A stretch of DNA of 45,412 nucleotides from Lentimicrobiaceae bacterium (GCA_023227965.1 JALOCA010000028.1:1-45412); one strand, 5' to 3'. Positions 17,560-27,071 are shown, counted from the first letter of the stretch. Numbers and translations are program-made. Notes: a model not told the origin generated them from the letters alone.

Positions 17560-18180
17560 TTATAAATTAAAATTAAGATTATTTTTCTGTTTTTCATAGT
17601 ATTCTATTCCTTTCGCATTTGAAATGCCACGGATATGGTTATCAAACATAGCCTTGAATACTTTCTCGAAAGATCCTTCTCCGGAGAGAATAAAATCAGG
17701 ATTGTGGAAATCTGCCAGCCGCTGAACATATAAACGAGCAACTAACTCAATATCGAGATCGTTTCTGAAAATATCCTGTTCAATCCCTTTTTTAATATTG
17801 CACTTGATTTTTTCAAAAATATGGTCCCGTTTTTTTTCAAAAAACTGTTTATAAATTTCCGGATAAAATTTTTGTAAATCAAAAGTAATTGAAGGATTGA
17901 ACTCTTTTAATTCTTCACACACTTTTTTACTTACGGTGAGTAGAATGTCAATAGCATTACCTTTTTCCAGAATATGTGCATCTTCAACCTGGCTGTGTAA
18001 TTCAAAATTATAATTTAAAATTTTACTGATAAGATCCGCCTTATTTTCAAAATATTGATACATTGTTTTTTTTGATATACCCATTTCGCGCGAAATATCG
18101 TCCATAGAAATGCTTCTGATGCCATATTTCTGAAATAGTTTGGCAGATTCAATTAAAATTTTTTTCTGTTTTTCATCCAT
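17560..18180 (-). CDS. TetR/AcrR family transcriptional regulator
   Basis: 206 aa. The N-terminal helix-turn-helix is plain (residues about 16-48; SISMDDISREMGISKKTMYQYF), followed by an all-helical ligand-binding domain without close match to a named subgroup. It is the first gene of the efflux operon and so probably represses its own transcription until a pump substrate binds. A run upstream contains two GTTTCC motifs in direct order (18245-18250 and 18262-18267) and the palindrome AAACGTTT, which could be its operator; this is inferred from position only. Confidence 0.9.
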   Translation of the reverse strand: MDEKQKKILIESAKLFQKYGIRSISMDDISREMGISKKTMYQYFENKADLISKILNYNFELHSQVEDAHILEKGNAIDILLTVSKKVCEELKEFNPSITFDLQKFYPEIYKQFFEKKRDHIFEKIKCNIKKGIEQDIFRNDLDIELVARLYVQRLADFHNPDFILSGEGSFEKVFKAMFDNHIRGISNAKGIEYYEKQKNNLNFNL

Positions 18181-18240
18181 GGTTTTTAAATTTCGGCGGC
18201 AAAATTAAAACCAAAAAACGAAAGAAACAAATAATATTAA

Positions 18241-18267
18241 AAACGTTTCCAGAAAAAATATGTTTCC
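18241..18267. promoter_or_regulatory. Candidate TetR operator
   Basis: Palindrome AAACGTTT (18241-18248) and two copies of GTTTCC 17 bp apart lie 61-87 bp upstream of the tetR start. No good -33/-7 pair could be fixed next to them. Confidence 0.25.
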
Positions 18268-18280
18268 GAGGTGGACATAA

Positions 18281-18312
18281 AAAAACCGTACTGAAATTTC
18301 AATACGGTTTTT
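18281..18312 (-). terminator. Terminator of the C25 peptidase gene
   Basis: Perfect 10-bp stem AAAAACCGTA (18281-18290) with TACGGTTTTT (18303-18312). The stem's own terminal T run serves as the U tract on the minus strand, 27 bp after the peptidase stop codon. It separates the peptidase transcript from the efflux operon. Confidence 0.75.
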
Positions 18313-18338
18313 AATTAAAAATGTACTAATAATCAGCC

Positions 18339-21300
18339 TTATTTTTGAAAAATAATTTTAAAGGTAGAGTGTACATTTTTGCTTTCAATAATTAAATAGT
18401 ACACACCATCCGATAAATAACTCAGGTCAATCTGATTGTTAATTTGTCCGTCAACTTTAAGGTTTTGTTTTTCGTAAACCAAATTATTCAGTGTATTAAC
18501 AATTTTCAGGTTGTATACTGAAGGTGTAATAGCGTTTAGTTCAAGAATGAAGCGTCCGTTGGAAGGATTCGGATACAAGCGAACATTCAAAGGATTATTC
18601 GGATCAGAAATTCCTTCTGTACTGTAAACGGTCATTGCAAAACCCGGAGAAGCAACGGTTTCACCACATTCGTTAGTAGCGCTTACCGTTACATTGGCAA
18701 TGCCAGAGTATCCATTAGTCCAGTTCACAACGGCAGAGGTAGTATTTCCGGATATGCTACCAGCCTCTGAAGGTGAAAGTGTCCAGTTGTAACTATCAGC
18801 ATCCTGAGCGGCATTTACCATAAAGTTGCTTACTTGTGTTGCATAAAGATTGATTGAATCGTTTTCGCTTACAGGAGCCTCAGGAGTAGCGGGGATATTA
18901 TTAATGGTAAGAGTAATACTTTCTGAAGTTGCAGGATTACCTGATGTGCAGAACAGAGATGAAGTTAGTTCGCAGCTTACAACATCATTATTTGCAAATG
19001 CATTGTAAGTTAAAGTATTTGTGTTATCTCCGATTGCACTTCCATTAAGTTTCCAAGAATAAACGGGGGTATCGCCACCATTTACAGGAGCAGCAGTAAA
19101 TACAACATCCTGACCGGCGCAAGCGGGATTAGTATTAGCTGCAATGCTTACGCTTACAGCAACCATTTCGCTTACAGAAATAGTCAATTCGTTGGAAGTT
19201 GCAGGATTACCTGATGTACAAACTTCATTGGAAATCAATTCGCATGAAACAATATCTCCATCGGCTGGGATGTAAGCATAGGTTGGAGAATTTTCTCCCA
19301 TCTGTGTTCCGTTAACCATCCAGCGGTATTCGGGTTCTGTTCCACCGTTTAAGCCTTCAGCAGTAAATGTAACCTGTGTACCGGTGCAAACACCCATTGC
19401 ATCAGCAGAAATTGTAACGCTTACGGGCAAATTTGGAATGATTTCGGTGGTGATGGGTTCGGCAGTTGCAGTATTTCCTGCTGTGGTACAGGTTTCGCTC
19501 GAAGTGAGTGTACAAGTTACAACATCTCCATTTACAGGAATATAAGCAAAAATATTACTGTTAGTTCCTACATTAGCGTCATTTACAGTCCATTGATAAA
19601 TGGGTGCTGCTCCACCATTTTGGGCAATTGCTGCAAAGTTGATGGTTGTACCTTCGCAAACGGCTCCTGAAGGCTCGGCTTCTACTGCAACGGCTACTTC
19701 AAGGTTAGGATTAACCTGCATTGAAATAGCATTTGATGTAGCAGGATTTCCGGTAGTACAAACTTCGTCTGAAGTTAGCTGACATGTGATGATATCGTTA
19801 TTTACAGGAGTATATTCAAATGTTTCGCTATTTGTGCCTGCATCGGCTCCATTTACTTTCCATTGATATACTGGTGTGGTTCCACCGTTTACAGGAGATG
19901 CTGTAAATATAACCGGGGTACCTTCGCATATAGTAGTACTTGCATTGGCAACAATAGAAACACTTACAGGTATACTGGGATTTACGCTCATGGTAAGTGG
20001 TTCGGATGTAGCCGGGTTGCCAGATGCACATTCAGAACTTGAGGTAAGCACACATGTGATCACATCATTATTTATAGGAGAGTAAATATAAGTAGCACTG
20101 TTAGTACCTACATTAAGTCCGTTCTTTTGCCATTGGTAAGAGGGTTCTGCTCCACCATTTACAGGGGCAGCTATATAGGTTACTGAAATGCCTTGACAAA
20201 CTGTCGTTCCCGGATCGGCAGTAACACTAACACCCACGGGGAGGTTGGAACTAACAACAATGTAATCGGTTTTTAAAGCTGTATTGGATTGTGAACCGTC
20301 AGAAACGGTTAAAGATACATCGTAATTACCCGATGTACTGTACACTATGCCTGTGGGGTTTTGTTCAGTAGAAGTCGAAGGATTTCCGCCCTCAAAAGTC
20401 CATTCCCATGAAGTTACTGTTCCAACAGTTTCATCGGTAAAGTTAACAGAGCTACCTTCGCATACACCGGTAATATTAGCGGTAAAATTGGCTGTAAGGG
20501 GAGCTCCGCCTATGGTAACGGGCGCAGAATAACGGTAGTAATTTTGTTTGGTAATTGTAACCCACATTGTTGATCCCTGTGCTTGCTGAGGAATAGTAAT
20601 AATGGTTGAACCTATGGTTGCAGTAGCAGTACCTATAATTTGGTCGTTAACGGTTAATGCAATGAAAGCACCGGGAGTGGCTGTAACAGAAAAGGTTGTG
20701 GCTGTGGTTGCCATAGTATTATCATGACTTACAGCTAATTGTTGAGGAACATCCCAGTACACCCAATTGAAGGCATCGCCATGGTAATGGAAAAGTTTAT
20801 GAGTAATGGCTTTGACGTTTGTATTGTAAGGCCAGTTTGACTGCTGGAGGAAGTATTTTCCGGCGGCATTACCAAAACAGGGTCTGAAATCCCTTGAAGC
20901 CGGAGTAGATCCGTATGCGGGCATAAAATTAGGCCACATATTATCGTACATTCCCCAGGCATAAGTGTCATTTACAAAAGAATATGAAGTTTCGGTAGGA
21001 CCTACAAAACCTAATGCACCTGAATTTTGACCAATGTGAGTATATCTGTGGAATGCTTCTCCAAGACAATTTCCGCTATAATTAAAGGTTCCGGTTTCGC
21101 AGTTGATAGTAAAAATAAAGGTAAGGTCGGTATTGGTAAGAGCATTTACATTGGTATTTGAATAAGCAGGTTCGCCCCAGCCCTGGTAATAACCATGGTC
21201 GCGGTGTTGCAGCATGAATGCACCTGAGTTTATGGCATTATTAACCATTGTAGCTGTTCCTCCTGACCATCCTCCTAAGGACTGTGGAGTTGAGGGGATG

Positions 21301-22685
21301 TAATTTAAACCATTAGGTCCAAAATAATTGATAATAGTAGAGGTATTGGAAGCTGTTGACCAAGGGTCAACATTGGGGTTACCTTCGTAAACAGCATTAA
21401 TACGAACGGGGTCTTTACCTAAAACATCTTTCATAAACCCACCCACGATTTCGGAACAAAGCTGGAACCAGCGTTCCGTTTGCCAGCCTAAAGCGGTAAT
21501 AGGATGGTTATAAAAATCGGGATTGGTTGGCGGGTTACGTTCGTAATTTAAAAATTTAGAACAAAGAACCTGTAATTGAGTAGGTGTATTTGCCGTAAGG
21601 CGTGCAAAACAAATATCCGGAAGTAAATCACCAGTTACGTCGGAAAAAGGATTATCGGAAATGTAAGGGTTATATCCGCCCGGATGGTCGTTAAGGGTTT
21701 GGGATATAATGTTTTTTGCACCATCGGTGCCATAGTCTGCCATCAGCAAACACGCAGAAGGAACAATATCCCAGGTATTGTAAGCATTGTTAATGTAATT
21801 TTCAATGGCAGCAGAGGTGTTTCCTCCAACTTCGGTAATGGTAACTATTTTGGTTAGAATACCCTGGCGGGTACGGAATATACGGATTGAATCTGCCCAT
21901 TGACCAAATTCGGCATTAGTGGGACGGATAATCAAATATTCGCAACCCTGTTCACGGCTACCATTCTTTTTGTAGGAATCTGCGAGTTTTTTATCGTAAT
22001 CAATTTTGGGCAATGAACTGTAATTTAATATATTATCTTCTAATATAGGATCAAAATAGCGACTGCGCAGGCGATCTTCACCAAAATGATTATTTCCGCC
22101 TTTGAAGGAAATTTTTACTTTCAGGTCGCGATAAACTATAAGATCTTTCGTAATAGGATTATACTGGAATGGTGTGATTCCCAGCATAACTGCATCAACT
22201 CCCCTGAGAGAAGTAACTTCCGATATCAATATCGGTTTTTCGGGGTAAAAGGCATTTTTTGTATAAATTTTCCGATCTTTTTCATACACCATTTCCTTTT
22301 TTGTGTCGAGAGGAATTTTCGGTGCAGGAGCAATATTCACATTATGTATTGTTTCGGTGCGCTGTGCAGTAATAGTAAGCACAGGGGTTGCTCCCTGGGG
22401 AATGGCAATATAACGACTGCCACCCGGCAGGTTAGGGGCTCCTTCGTTGTTGAATAGAAAATAGCCCGGAAGTTCTACGTTCAGCATTCTTTCACCTTTT
22501 ATCATTTGATCAGTCAATGAAAAATCGGTAACAGAATACGTTACTTCAACATCAGAAGCATCGGAATTTACAAGGTTGTAACCTGCTTTTCCCCAACTGT
22601 CGTTGTAAGTGAAGTGATTTTGCTGCGCCATAACTGTAAAAGACAGCATTATGGCTAACAACAGAAAAGTAAATCTGGTTTTCAT
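18339..22685 (-). CDS. Gingipain-like C25 cysteine peptidase with T9SS type A sorting domain
   Basis: 1448 aa. A signal peptide (through TVMAQ) is followed by a gingipain-type propeptide-like region (about 22-240), the C25 catalytic domain (about 245-650), a PKD domain (about 730-810, with SWEWTFEGGNPSTS), five Ig-like repeats of about 90 aa (about 815-1265) and a C-terminal T9SS type A sorting domain (LYPNPSNGRFILE). The likely catalytic dyad is His497 in QHRDHGYYQGWG and Cys529 in INCETGTFNY, spaced 32 residues as in gingipains. The product should be secreted across the outer membrane and act on extracellular protein. It follows the M14-related gene by 29 bp and is probably co-transcribed with it. 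Specificity for Arg or Lys cannot be read. Confidence 0.93.
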   Translation of the reverse strand: MKTRFTFLLLAIMLSFTVMAQQNHFTYNDSWGKAGYNLVNSDASDVEVTYSVTDFSLTDQMIKGERMLNVELPGYFLFNNEGAPNLPGGSRYIAIPQGATPVLTITAQRTETIHNVNIAPAPKIPLDTKKEMVYEKDRKIYTKNAFYPEKPILISEVTSLRGVDAVMLGITPFQYNPITKDLIVYRDLKVKISFKGGNNHFGEDRLRSRYFDPILEDNILNYSSLPKIDYDKKLADSYKKNGSREQGCEYLIIRPTNAEFGQWADSIRIFRTRQGILTKIVTITEVGGNTSAAIENYINNAYNTWDIVPSACLLMADYGTDGAKNIISQTLNDHPGGYNPYISDNPFSDVTGDLLPDICFARLTANTPTQLQVLCSKFLNYERNPPTNPDFYNHPITALGWQTERWFQLCSEIVGGFMKDVLGKDPVRINAVYEGNPNVDPWSTASNTSTIINYFGPNGLNYIPSTPQSLGGWSGGTATMVNNAINSGAFMLQHRDHGYYQGWGEPAYSNTNVNALTNTDLTFIFTINCETGTFNYSGNCLGEAFHRYTHIGQNSGALGFVGPTETSYSFVNDTYAWGMYDNMWPNFMPAYGSTPASRDFRPCFGNAAGKYFLQQSNWPYNTNVKAITHKLFHYHGDAFNWVYWDVPQQLAVSHDNTMATTATTFSVTATPGAFIALTVNDQIIGTATATIGSTIITIPQQAQGSTMWVTITKQNYYRYSAPVTIGGAPLTANFTANITGVCEGSSVNFTDETVGTVTSWEWTFEGGNPSTSTEQNPTGIVYSTSGNYDVSLTVSDGSQSNTALKTDYIVVSSNLPVGVSVTADPGTTVCQGISVTYIAAPVNGGAEPSYQWQKNGLNVGTNSATYIYSPINNDVITCVLTSSSECASGNPATSEPLTMSVNPSIPVSVSIVANASTTICEGTPVIFTASPVNGGTTPVYQWKVNGADAGTNSETFEYTPVNNDIITCQLTSDEVCTTGNPATSNAISMQVNPNLEVAVAVEAEPSGAVCEGTTINFAAIAQNGGAAPIYQWTVNDANVGTNSNIFAYIPVNGDVVTCTLTSSETCTTAGNTATAEPITTEIIPNLPVSVTISADAMGVCTGTQVTFTAEGLNGGTEPEYRWMVNGTQMGENSPTYAYIPADGDIVSCELISNEVCTSGNPATSNELTISVSEMVAVSVSIAANTNPACAGQDVVFTAAPVNGGDTPVYSWKLNGSAIGDNTNTLTYNAFANNDVVSCELTSSLFCTSGNPATSESITLTINNIPATPEAPVSENDSINLYATQVSNFMVNAAQDADSYNWTLSPSEAGSISGNTTSAVVNWTNGYSGIANVTVSATNECGETVASPGFAMTVYSTEGISDPNNPLNVRLYPNPSNGRFILELNAITPSVYNLKIVNTLNNLVYEKQNLKVDGQINNQIDLSYLSDGVYYLIIESKNVHSTFKIIFQK
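18896..20245 (-). repeat. Five tandem Ig-like repeats in the C25 gene
   Basis: Five units of about 90 codons with recurring features: CxGT or CEGT near the start, APVNGG, a YxWxxNG strand, PxNNDxxTCxLTS and GNPATS near the end. Two Cys in each unit are placed for a disulfide. The copies have diverged at the DNA level but are clearly a serial duplication. Confidence 0.85.
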
Positions 22686-22714
22686 TTTTTATGGATTTAT
22701 TATTGTTTTTATTA

Positions 22715-24421
22715 TTATTTTATTATGAGTTTTCGTGTGATTAGTGAGTTTCCTTTTCTGAGTTTTACGATGTAAATACCTCCCGGTAATTTTTTACCGG
22801 CAATATTTTCACCATTGAAATCAATGCTGTAAATGCCGGGATAAACTGTACCCGAGGAAAGATTTTTCACTATTTCTCCAGTAAGATTATAAATGTCCAA
22901 AGATACAAAACATTTAGTTTCTACTGAATGTTGGAGTGTAGATTTTGTATCCATAGGATTCGGGTAAATAATAAAAACATTGTTATTCAATAATATATCA
23001 TGGGTTCCTACGGTAGAAATTAATAAAAAGTCTTGCAAAATCTGTTCTCCGGAGGTTATCTGCCGGGTATAACAGGAAGTGTCGAAATTAGGCGCCCAAG
23101 CGCAGAGTAAATAATTTCCTTCCGGAATATTTGTAAAAGAATATGTGCCATCGGCACCAGAAATGGTATTGAACTCCTCATCTGATGGAATTTGGCTTAA
23201 AGTTATTGTTGCTCCGGCTATTGGCAACCCTGTTTGCTGCGAAGTAACCGTTCCGCTTACCGAACCGGTTCCAGGAATTTGAATTTTGGGTAAAATAATG
23301 TAGTCAACCCAGGCACAATCGCTTCCGCCTACTGTGCCTACATCTTTCGAGTACACCCAACGAAGATTGTGTTCGCCGGCTGTTACGGGAAAAGATACTT
23401 CAGCCCAGGGTGTTTCGCCCGACCATTGTCCTTTTAGCTCGTCATCAATAAAAAATTTAAGGAAATCGTAATCGGCTTCAGAGGAAGTTTTACGGAAAAA
23501 AGATATTGATCCATTCTGAAAAACATTTGCTTCTAAAAAGAGTTCTGAGGATTGGCTGTCGCCGATGCTTCCCGAGCCGGAGCAGAACGTTCCTTCGTAA
23601 GGATCTGAATCAGATATTGTCCATTGCGAATTTCCTGAAAAGTTCCAGTCGAATTTTTCAAAATTTCCGGTTTCCCAGTCTTCAACGATAATTCCTATCA
23701 TAAACTGCATTTCGTAAGAATTAGTGTAACTTCCTGAATTGGCTGAAAGGTCAAGCTGGAAAACTACTGTTTCGCTGGCAGGGGTATTTTCTTTTGCCTT
23801 ACAAATAAAAGTCAGTGTATCGCTGTTTCCCGGCATTATTACTTCGGAAGTTGCAGAAGCTGAAATTAGTGAAATATAGGTGGTGTCGCAGGAAATTATT
23901 GTCGAAACATTTTCTGCTGCAATATCTCCGCTATTAGCAATAATTACATTAATATTAACTGTTTCGCCTGGATCCATTCTTTTGTTTCCGTTGCCCGAAA
24001 GGTCGTCAACGTTGTAAGAAGTAAGAAGCAGGTTGGTTCCAAGGGGTTGTTCAAGACCCTGAATAGCATCAATATCGAAACCAGCATTTGGTGCACTTGC
24101 CGAACCGTCGCCGTCGTCAACAATTTTAAAATAACGGGCTTCGGTTACGAGAGGAATATTTGAAAGGTCGAATTCGGTGGTGCCGGTGCCTTGCCCAAGA
24201 AGTTGCCAGGGTCCATCGAGCGATTGTCCTGCATAACAGCTAAAACCTTCGGGAGAGGTGTCGCCTTCTACAATTTTAATGTCGTTTCCGGTAAGATTGG
24301 GTATTGGAGTACCCATATCAACGGTAATCCACCCGTTTTTCCCAAGCGAATAATTTATAAAATCGGCAGAGCCAAGAATTGCCGGAGTGTAGCCTTCGTC
24401 GGAAAAATTATTTCCGGGCAA
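22715..24421 (-). CDS. C-terminal part of split M14 peptidase: T9SS sorting-domain fragment
   Basis: 568 aa if started at TTG 24419-24421, but the frame is already open from 24496 (RTINNTNITLEPQFSHFALKV) and there is no signal peptide, so it looks like the tail of the upstream gene after a frameshift. It holds beta-sandwich regions (a CARDB-like stretch with GNKRMDPGETVNINVII), a jellyroll-like segment (about 250-380), a carboxypeptidase-regulatory-like domain (SGTVTSQQTGLPIAGATITL) and a type A sorting domain (FIIYPNPMDTKSTL, ending in RKLIIK). A T9SS cargo tail is useless without an export signal, which supports the single-gene reading. It ends 29 bp before the C25 gene. Confidence 0.8.
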   Translation of the reverse strand: MPGNNFSDEGYTPAILGSADFINYSLGKNGWITVDMGTPIPNLTGNDIKIVEGDTSPEGFSCYAGQSLDGPWQLLGQGTGTTEFDLSNIPLVTEARYFKIVDDGDGSASAPNAGFDIDAIQGLEQPLGTNLLLTSYNVDDLSGNGNKRMDPGETVNINVIIANSGDIAAENVSTIISCDTTYISLISASATSEVIMPGNSDTLTFICKAKENTPASETVVFQLDLSANSGSYTNSYEMQFMIGIIVEDWETGNFEKFDWNFSGNSQWTISDSDPYEGTFCSGSGSIGDSQSSELFLEANVFQNGSISFFRKTSSEADYDFLKFFIDDELKGQWSGETPWAEVSFPVTAGEHNLRWVYSKDVGTVGGSDCAWVDYIILPKIQIPGTGSVSGTVTSQQTGLPIAGATITLSQIPSDEEFNTISGADGTYSFTNIPEGNYLLCAWAPNFDTSCYTRQITSGEQILQDFLLISTVGTHDILLNNNVFIIYPNPMDTKSTLQHSVETKCFVSLDIYNLTGEIVKNLSSGTVYPGIYSIDFNGENIAGKKLPGGIYIVKLRKGNSLITRKLIIK

Positions 24422-24438
24422 AACTACTCCGGTAACTT

Positions 24439-25770
24439 TTAATGCAAAATGGCTAAACTGCGGTTCGAGGGTAATATTGGTATTGTTGATTGTTCTTCAT
24501 TAACTATAACACCTGGAACTATTGCTGTTTGATAGCCGTTTGCAACAATTTTCAGGTTATAGGTTCCGGAAACTAAAAATTTATGATAATCTCCAACAAC
24601 AGGGTCGGAATAAATTGGAAAATTGTTTCCAACATAAATTGAAGCCTCAACCGGAGCACCTGTAAGTGCGTCGGTTATTGTGCCTTCAATGCCATATCCG
24701 GCATATTCAATCATTTTCAGTTGTGAAGGGAGGTTGTAATTCCAGTAAGTGGGTATGGTAGATGGTGAAGGCATTTTATCCATAGAAACTTCACACGACC
24801 ATGTAGTTGAACCCATCAAACCGTAATTTGCATCCTTTGAGGCTCCGTTAATTGGGTACATTCCTGTATATCCCTGTCCATAAGGAAGATTGGCATAACC
24901 TGAAGTGGTTGAGTACAATTCGGCAAGAAAATCTATTGATAAAAGGTCGGGAGGGGTGTCGGGGCGATAACTCCAGGGGTAAGATAAATATTCGGTTCCT
25001 CCATGATAAGAAGTGTGAATTACAAACTGATTGTCGAAGACAATTTGTCTTAGAGCCTTTGTTTCGGGTTGCGACCAGGCGGCTGTAGTTTCGTTGTACC
25101 ACATGTAACCCCAGTCACGGTTAACGTCCTGTCCGTTGGCATTATAACGGTCGAGGGCAATGCGTCCGTCGGGATTTACGTTGGGATAAATCCATATTTC
25201 ACGGTTATCAACAAGTTGCTGAATATAAGGGTCGGTAGTATATCTTGTACAAAGGTATCGTGCCAAACGGATTGTGATTTCCTGTCCTACCAATTCGTCG
25301 CCATGAATTCCGGCATCGAATATTATTTCGGGTTCGTTTTCTTCGATGTCGGCATTATCACTTATTTTCAGGGTTACTATGGCATTTCCTCCGGCTGAAG
25401 TGCCGGCAGTATATTTTTTACAAATTGATGGATAAGCGGTTGCAAGGCTATCCATTAGTTCGAGAATCTGATAATAGTTATGAAATGCTTCGAGTGTTCC
25501 TGATGTGTTTTCCGAAAAATTATTTTCATATATTTCGTAACGCAGTCCGGCATTTTTAATTAATTCTAATTGTTCGGATGAAAGTTCGAACCAGCCATAA
25601 CCTATTGGATAAACTTCGCCTTTAAGATGTAAATTATATAAAAATGCAGCTTGTTTAGGGTTGTCAATGAAAACCTTAACTTCAATTTCTTTTTTCAGAG
25701 AATTTTGTGTCTGTGAAATTCCATTGAAAAAAAACATTGAAACAAAAAAAAGTAATATTATTTTTTTCAT
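24439..25770 (-). CDS. M14 family zinc carboxypeptidase, N-terminal part of split gene
   Basis: 443 aa with a signal peptide (through NGIS). The M14 zinc site is complete: His156 and Glu159 in AGIHGDELVG and a later His252 in FVIHTSYHGG; NPDG (199-202), NANGQDVNRDW and the catalytic Glu327 in SCEVSMDK are also present. A carboxypeptidase-regulatory-like beta domain follows (about 361-427). The frame then stops at TAA with an unrelated tail (PILPSNRSLAILH), while another frame continues sensibly into the downstream sorting-domain region. The enzyme itself may be folded and active, but would lack its T9SS tail. Predicted to remove C-terminal residues from extracellular peptides, working beside the C25 endopeptidase. 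Confidence 0.88.
   Translation of the reverse strand: MKKIILLFFVSMFFFNGISQTQNSLKKEIEVKVFIDNPKQAAFLYNLHLKGEVYPIGYGWFELSSEQLELIKNAGLRYEIYENNFSENTSGTLEAFHNYYQILELMDSLATAYPSICKKYTAGTSAGGNAIVTLKISDNADIEENEPEIIFDAGIHGDELVGQEITIRLARYLCTRYTTDPYIQQLVDNREIWIYPNVNPDGRIALDRYNANGQDVNRDWGYMWYNETTAAWSQPETKALRQIVFDNQFVIHTSYHGGTEYLSYPWSYRPDTPPDLLSIDFLAELYSTTSGYANLPYGQGYTGMYPINGASKDANYGLMGSTTWSCEVSMDKMPSPSTIPTYWNYNLPSQLKMIEYAGYGIEGTITDALTGAPVEASIYVGNNFPIYSDPVVGDYHKFLVSGTYNLKIVANGYQTAIVPGVIVNEEQSTIPILPSNRSLAILH
24470..24500 (-). other. Probable frameshift site joining the M14 and T9SS parts
   Basis: In the M14 frame the protein reads VNEEQSTI then PILPSN and stops; shifting frame at about 24480 gives NEEQSTI continuing as NITLEPQFSHFALKVTGVV, the usual kind of linker into a following domain. 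The joint span 22715-25770 is 3056 bp, not a multiple of three, so one missing base (or two extra) explains it. No slippery heptamer with a downstream stem was seen. Confidence 0.7.
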
Positions 25771-25964
25771 TTATTAATATTGATTATATGTGTATTATTT
25801 AAAATAAAAAATCATCGAATTGTAAAGAAATTCGGGGCAATATATTTAATTATTAATTAATTGTAAAACAGCCATTAATACCTTCATTAGCTTTTTAAGC
25901 CGCTCCAAAAATATAAAAAAAATCAAATAATAAAATAAAACGGGAAAAATTAGTATTTCCTTTT

Positions 25965-27071
25965 TTAATGTGTATCAAGACGGTTAAGGGCAAAAGAATA
26001 AGCTCCAATAGAAACGGCTTTGGAAGTTCCAAGCCTTGTTACCCCAACTCCAATTCTTTTCAGGGGATCGTAAGTAATTTTCCGGTTGCTGAAGGGTACG
26101 GTTATTTCGCGAATATCGCCTTTAATAAATGCTGAAAGATTTCTTTCATTTTCCAGATTGAATGCTTTTACTTCAAGGCGGTCGAGCGAAGCACCAGCCA
26201 TTGTCTGAAAATGGGCGTTCATTTCCTCAGTCAGTTTTTGCAGAAACAGAGGATATGCGCCTGAAAGCCCACCACCGATAACTACGAGCCCGTCAATCAG
26301 GGTAATGGCATTGGCAATGGCATCGCCAGCCACCATCGCCAGTTCTTCAAAAGCTTTTATGGCTGCGGCTTTGTTTCCATCATGTGCTCCCATGCCAATT
26401 TCAAAAATCTCTTTAGGATTGGGGCTTTTGATAATGTTAATGCCCGATTCGATGGCATACACCCGTTTCACGCCTCTGATGCTTGTGCTTTCTTCAACGC
26501 TTGCATTATCGAAAAGCCGGTTACGCATACGGTTAATTTCTGCCTGAGCAGAATTATCGCCGATAAAAAGTTGCCCTTTCGAAACAATGCCCCCGCCAAA
26601 GCCCGTACCAAGGGTTATCCCAAAGAGGTTTTGATATCTTTTAGGGCTGCCGGATTTTTCAAGCAACTCATTGATATGGGGCAATAAGCCTGAAATTGCC
26701 TCTCCATAAGCAAACAAATCACCATCGTTATTAATAAAAACAGGTATCCCGAATTTATCTTCGAGCATAGGACCCAGAGCCACTCCACCTTTGAAAGTAG
26801 GTAGGTTTTCGAGGTCGCCGATTATTCCAAGCTCATACTCTGCAGGTCCGGGAAAGCAAAAACTTATTGCTACGGGTTTTTCGTCAAGTTTCATCATAAC
26901 TTCCTCAAAACCGTGGATAATAGTATTTAATACAATTTCAAGCGTATCGCCATGCGCTGGGTGGCTTACCGGTTTTATGAACTCCTTTTCGCCTTTTACT
27001 GCCGAAAAAACAAAATTGGTACCACCAGCATCCAGTGTCAATACGATACGATTATCATTAATATACCTCAT
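25965..27071 (-). CDS. ROK family protein (sugar kinase-like)
   Basis: 368 aa. The ASKHA kinase fold is plain: phosphate-1 motif LDAGGTNFVFSAV (about 12-24), FCFPGPAEYELG, the catalytic-Asp segment NNDGDLFAYGEA and the phosphate-2 motif GITLGTGFGGGIV. A glycine-rich adenosine segment (LVVIGGGLSGAYPL) is near 270. The zinc signature CxCGxxGC and the preceding GH of typical ROK kinases are absent; the region reads AEINRMRNRLFDNAS instead. It therefore belongs to a zinc-less branch, possibly a hexokinase or glucokinase-like enzyme, though the sugar cannot be named. The ROK-only form without a DNA-binding domain argues against a repressor. It stands alone on the minus strand. Confidence 0.85.
   Translation of the reverse strand: MRYINDNRIVLTLDAGGTNFVFSAVKGEKEFIKPVSHPAHGDTLEIVLNTIIHGFEEVMMKLDEKPVAISFCFPGPAEYELGIIGDLENLPTFKGGVALGPMLEDKFGIPVFINNDGDLFAYGEAISGLLPHINELLEKSGSPKRYQNLFGITLGTGFGGGIVSKGQLFIGDNSAQAEINRMRNRLFDNASVEESTSIRGVKRVYAIESGINIIKSPNPKEIFEIGMGAHDGNKAAAIKAFEELAMVAGDAIANAITLIDGLVVIGGGLSGAYPLFLQKLTEEMNAHFQTMAGASLDRLEVKAFNLENERNLSAFIKGDIREITVPFSNRKITYDPLKRIGVGVTRLGTSKAVSIGAYSFALNRLDTH

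Noticed and set aside
24470..24500. Programmed ribosomal frameshift between the M14 and T9SS parts
   Set aside because: No slippery heptamer or downstream stimulatory hairpin was seen at the junction. A simple indel fits better.
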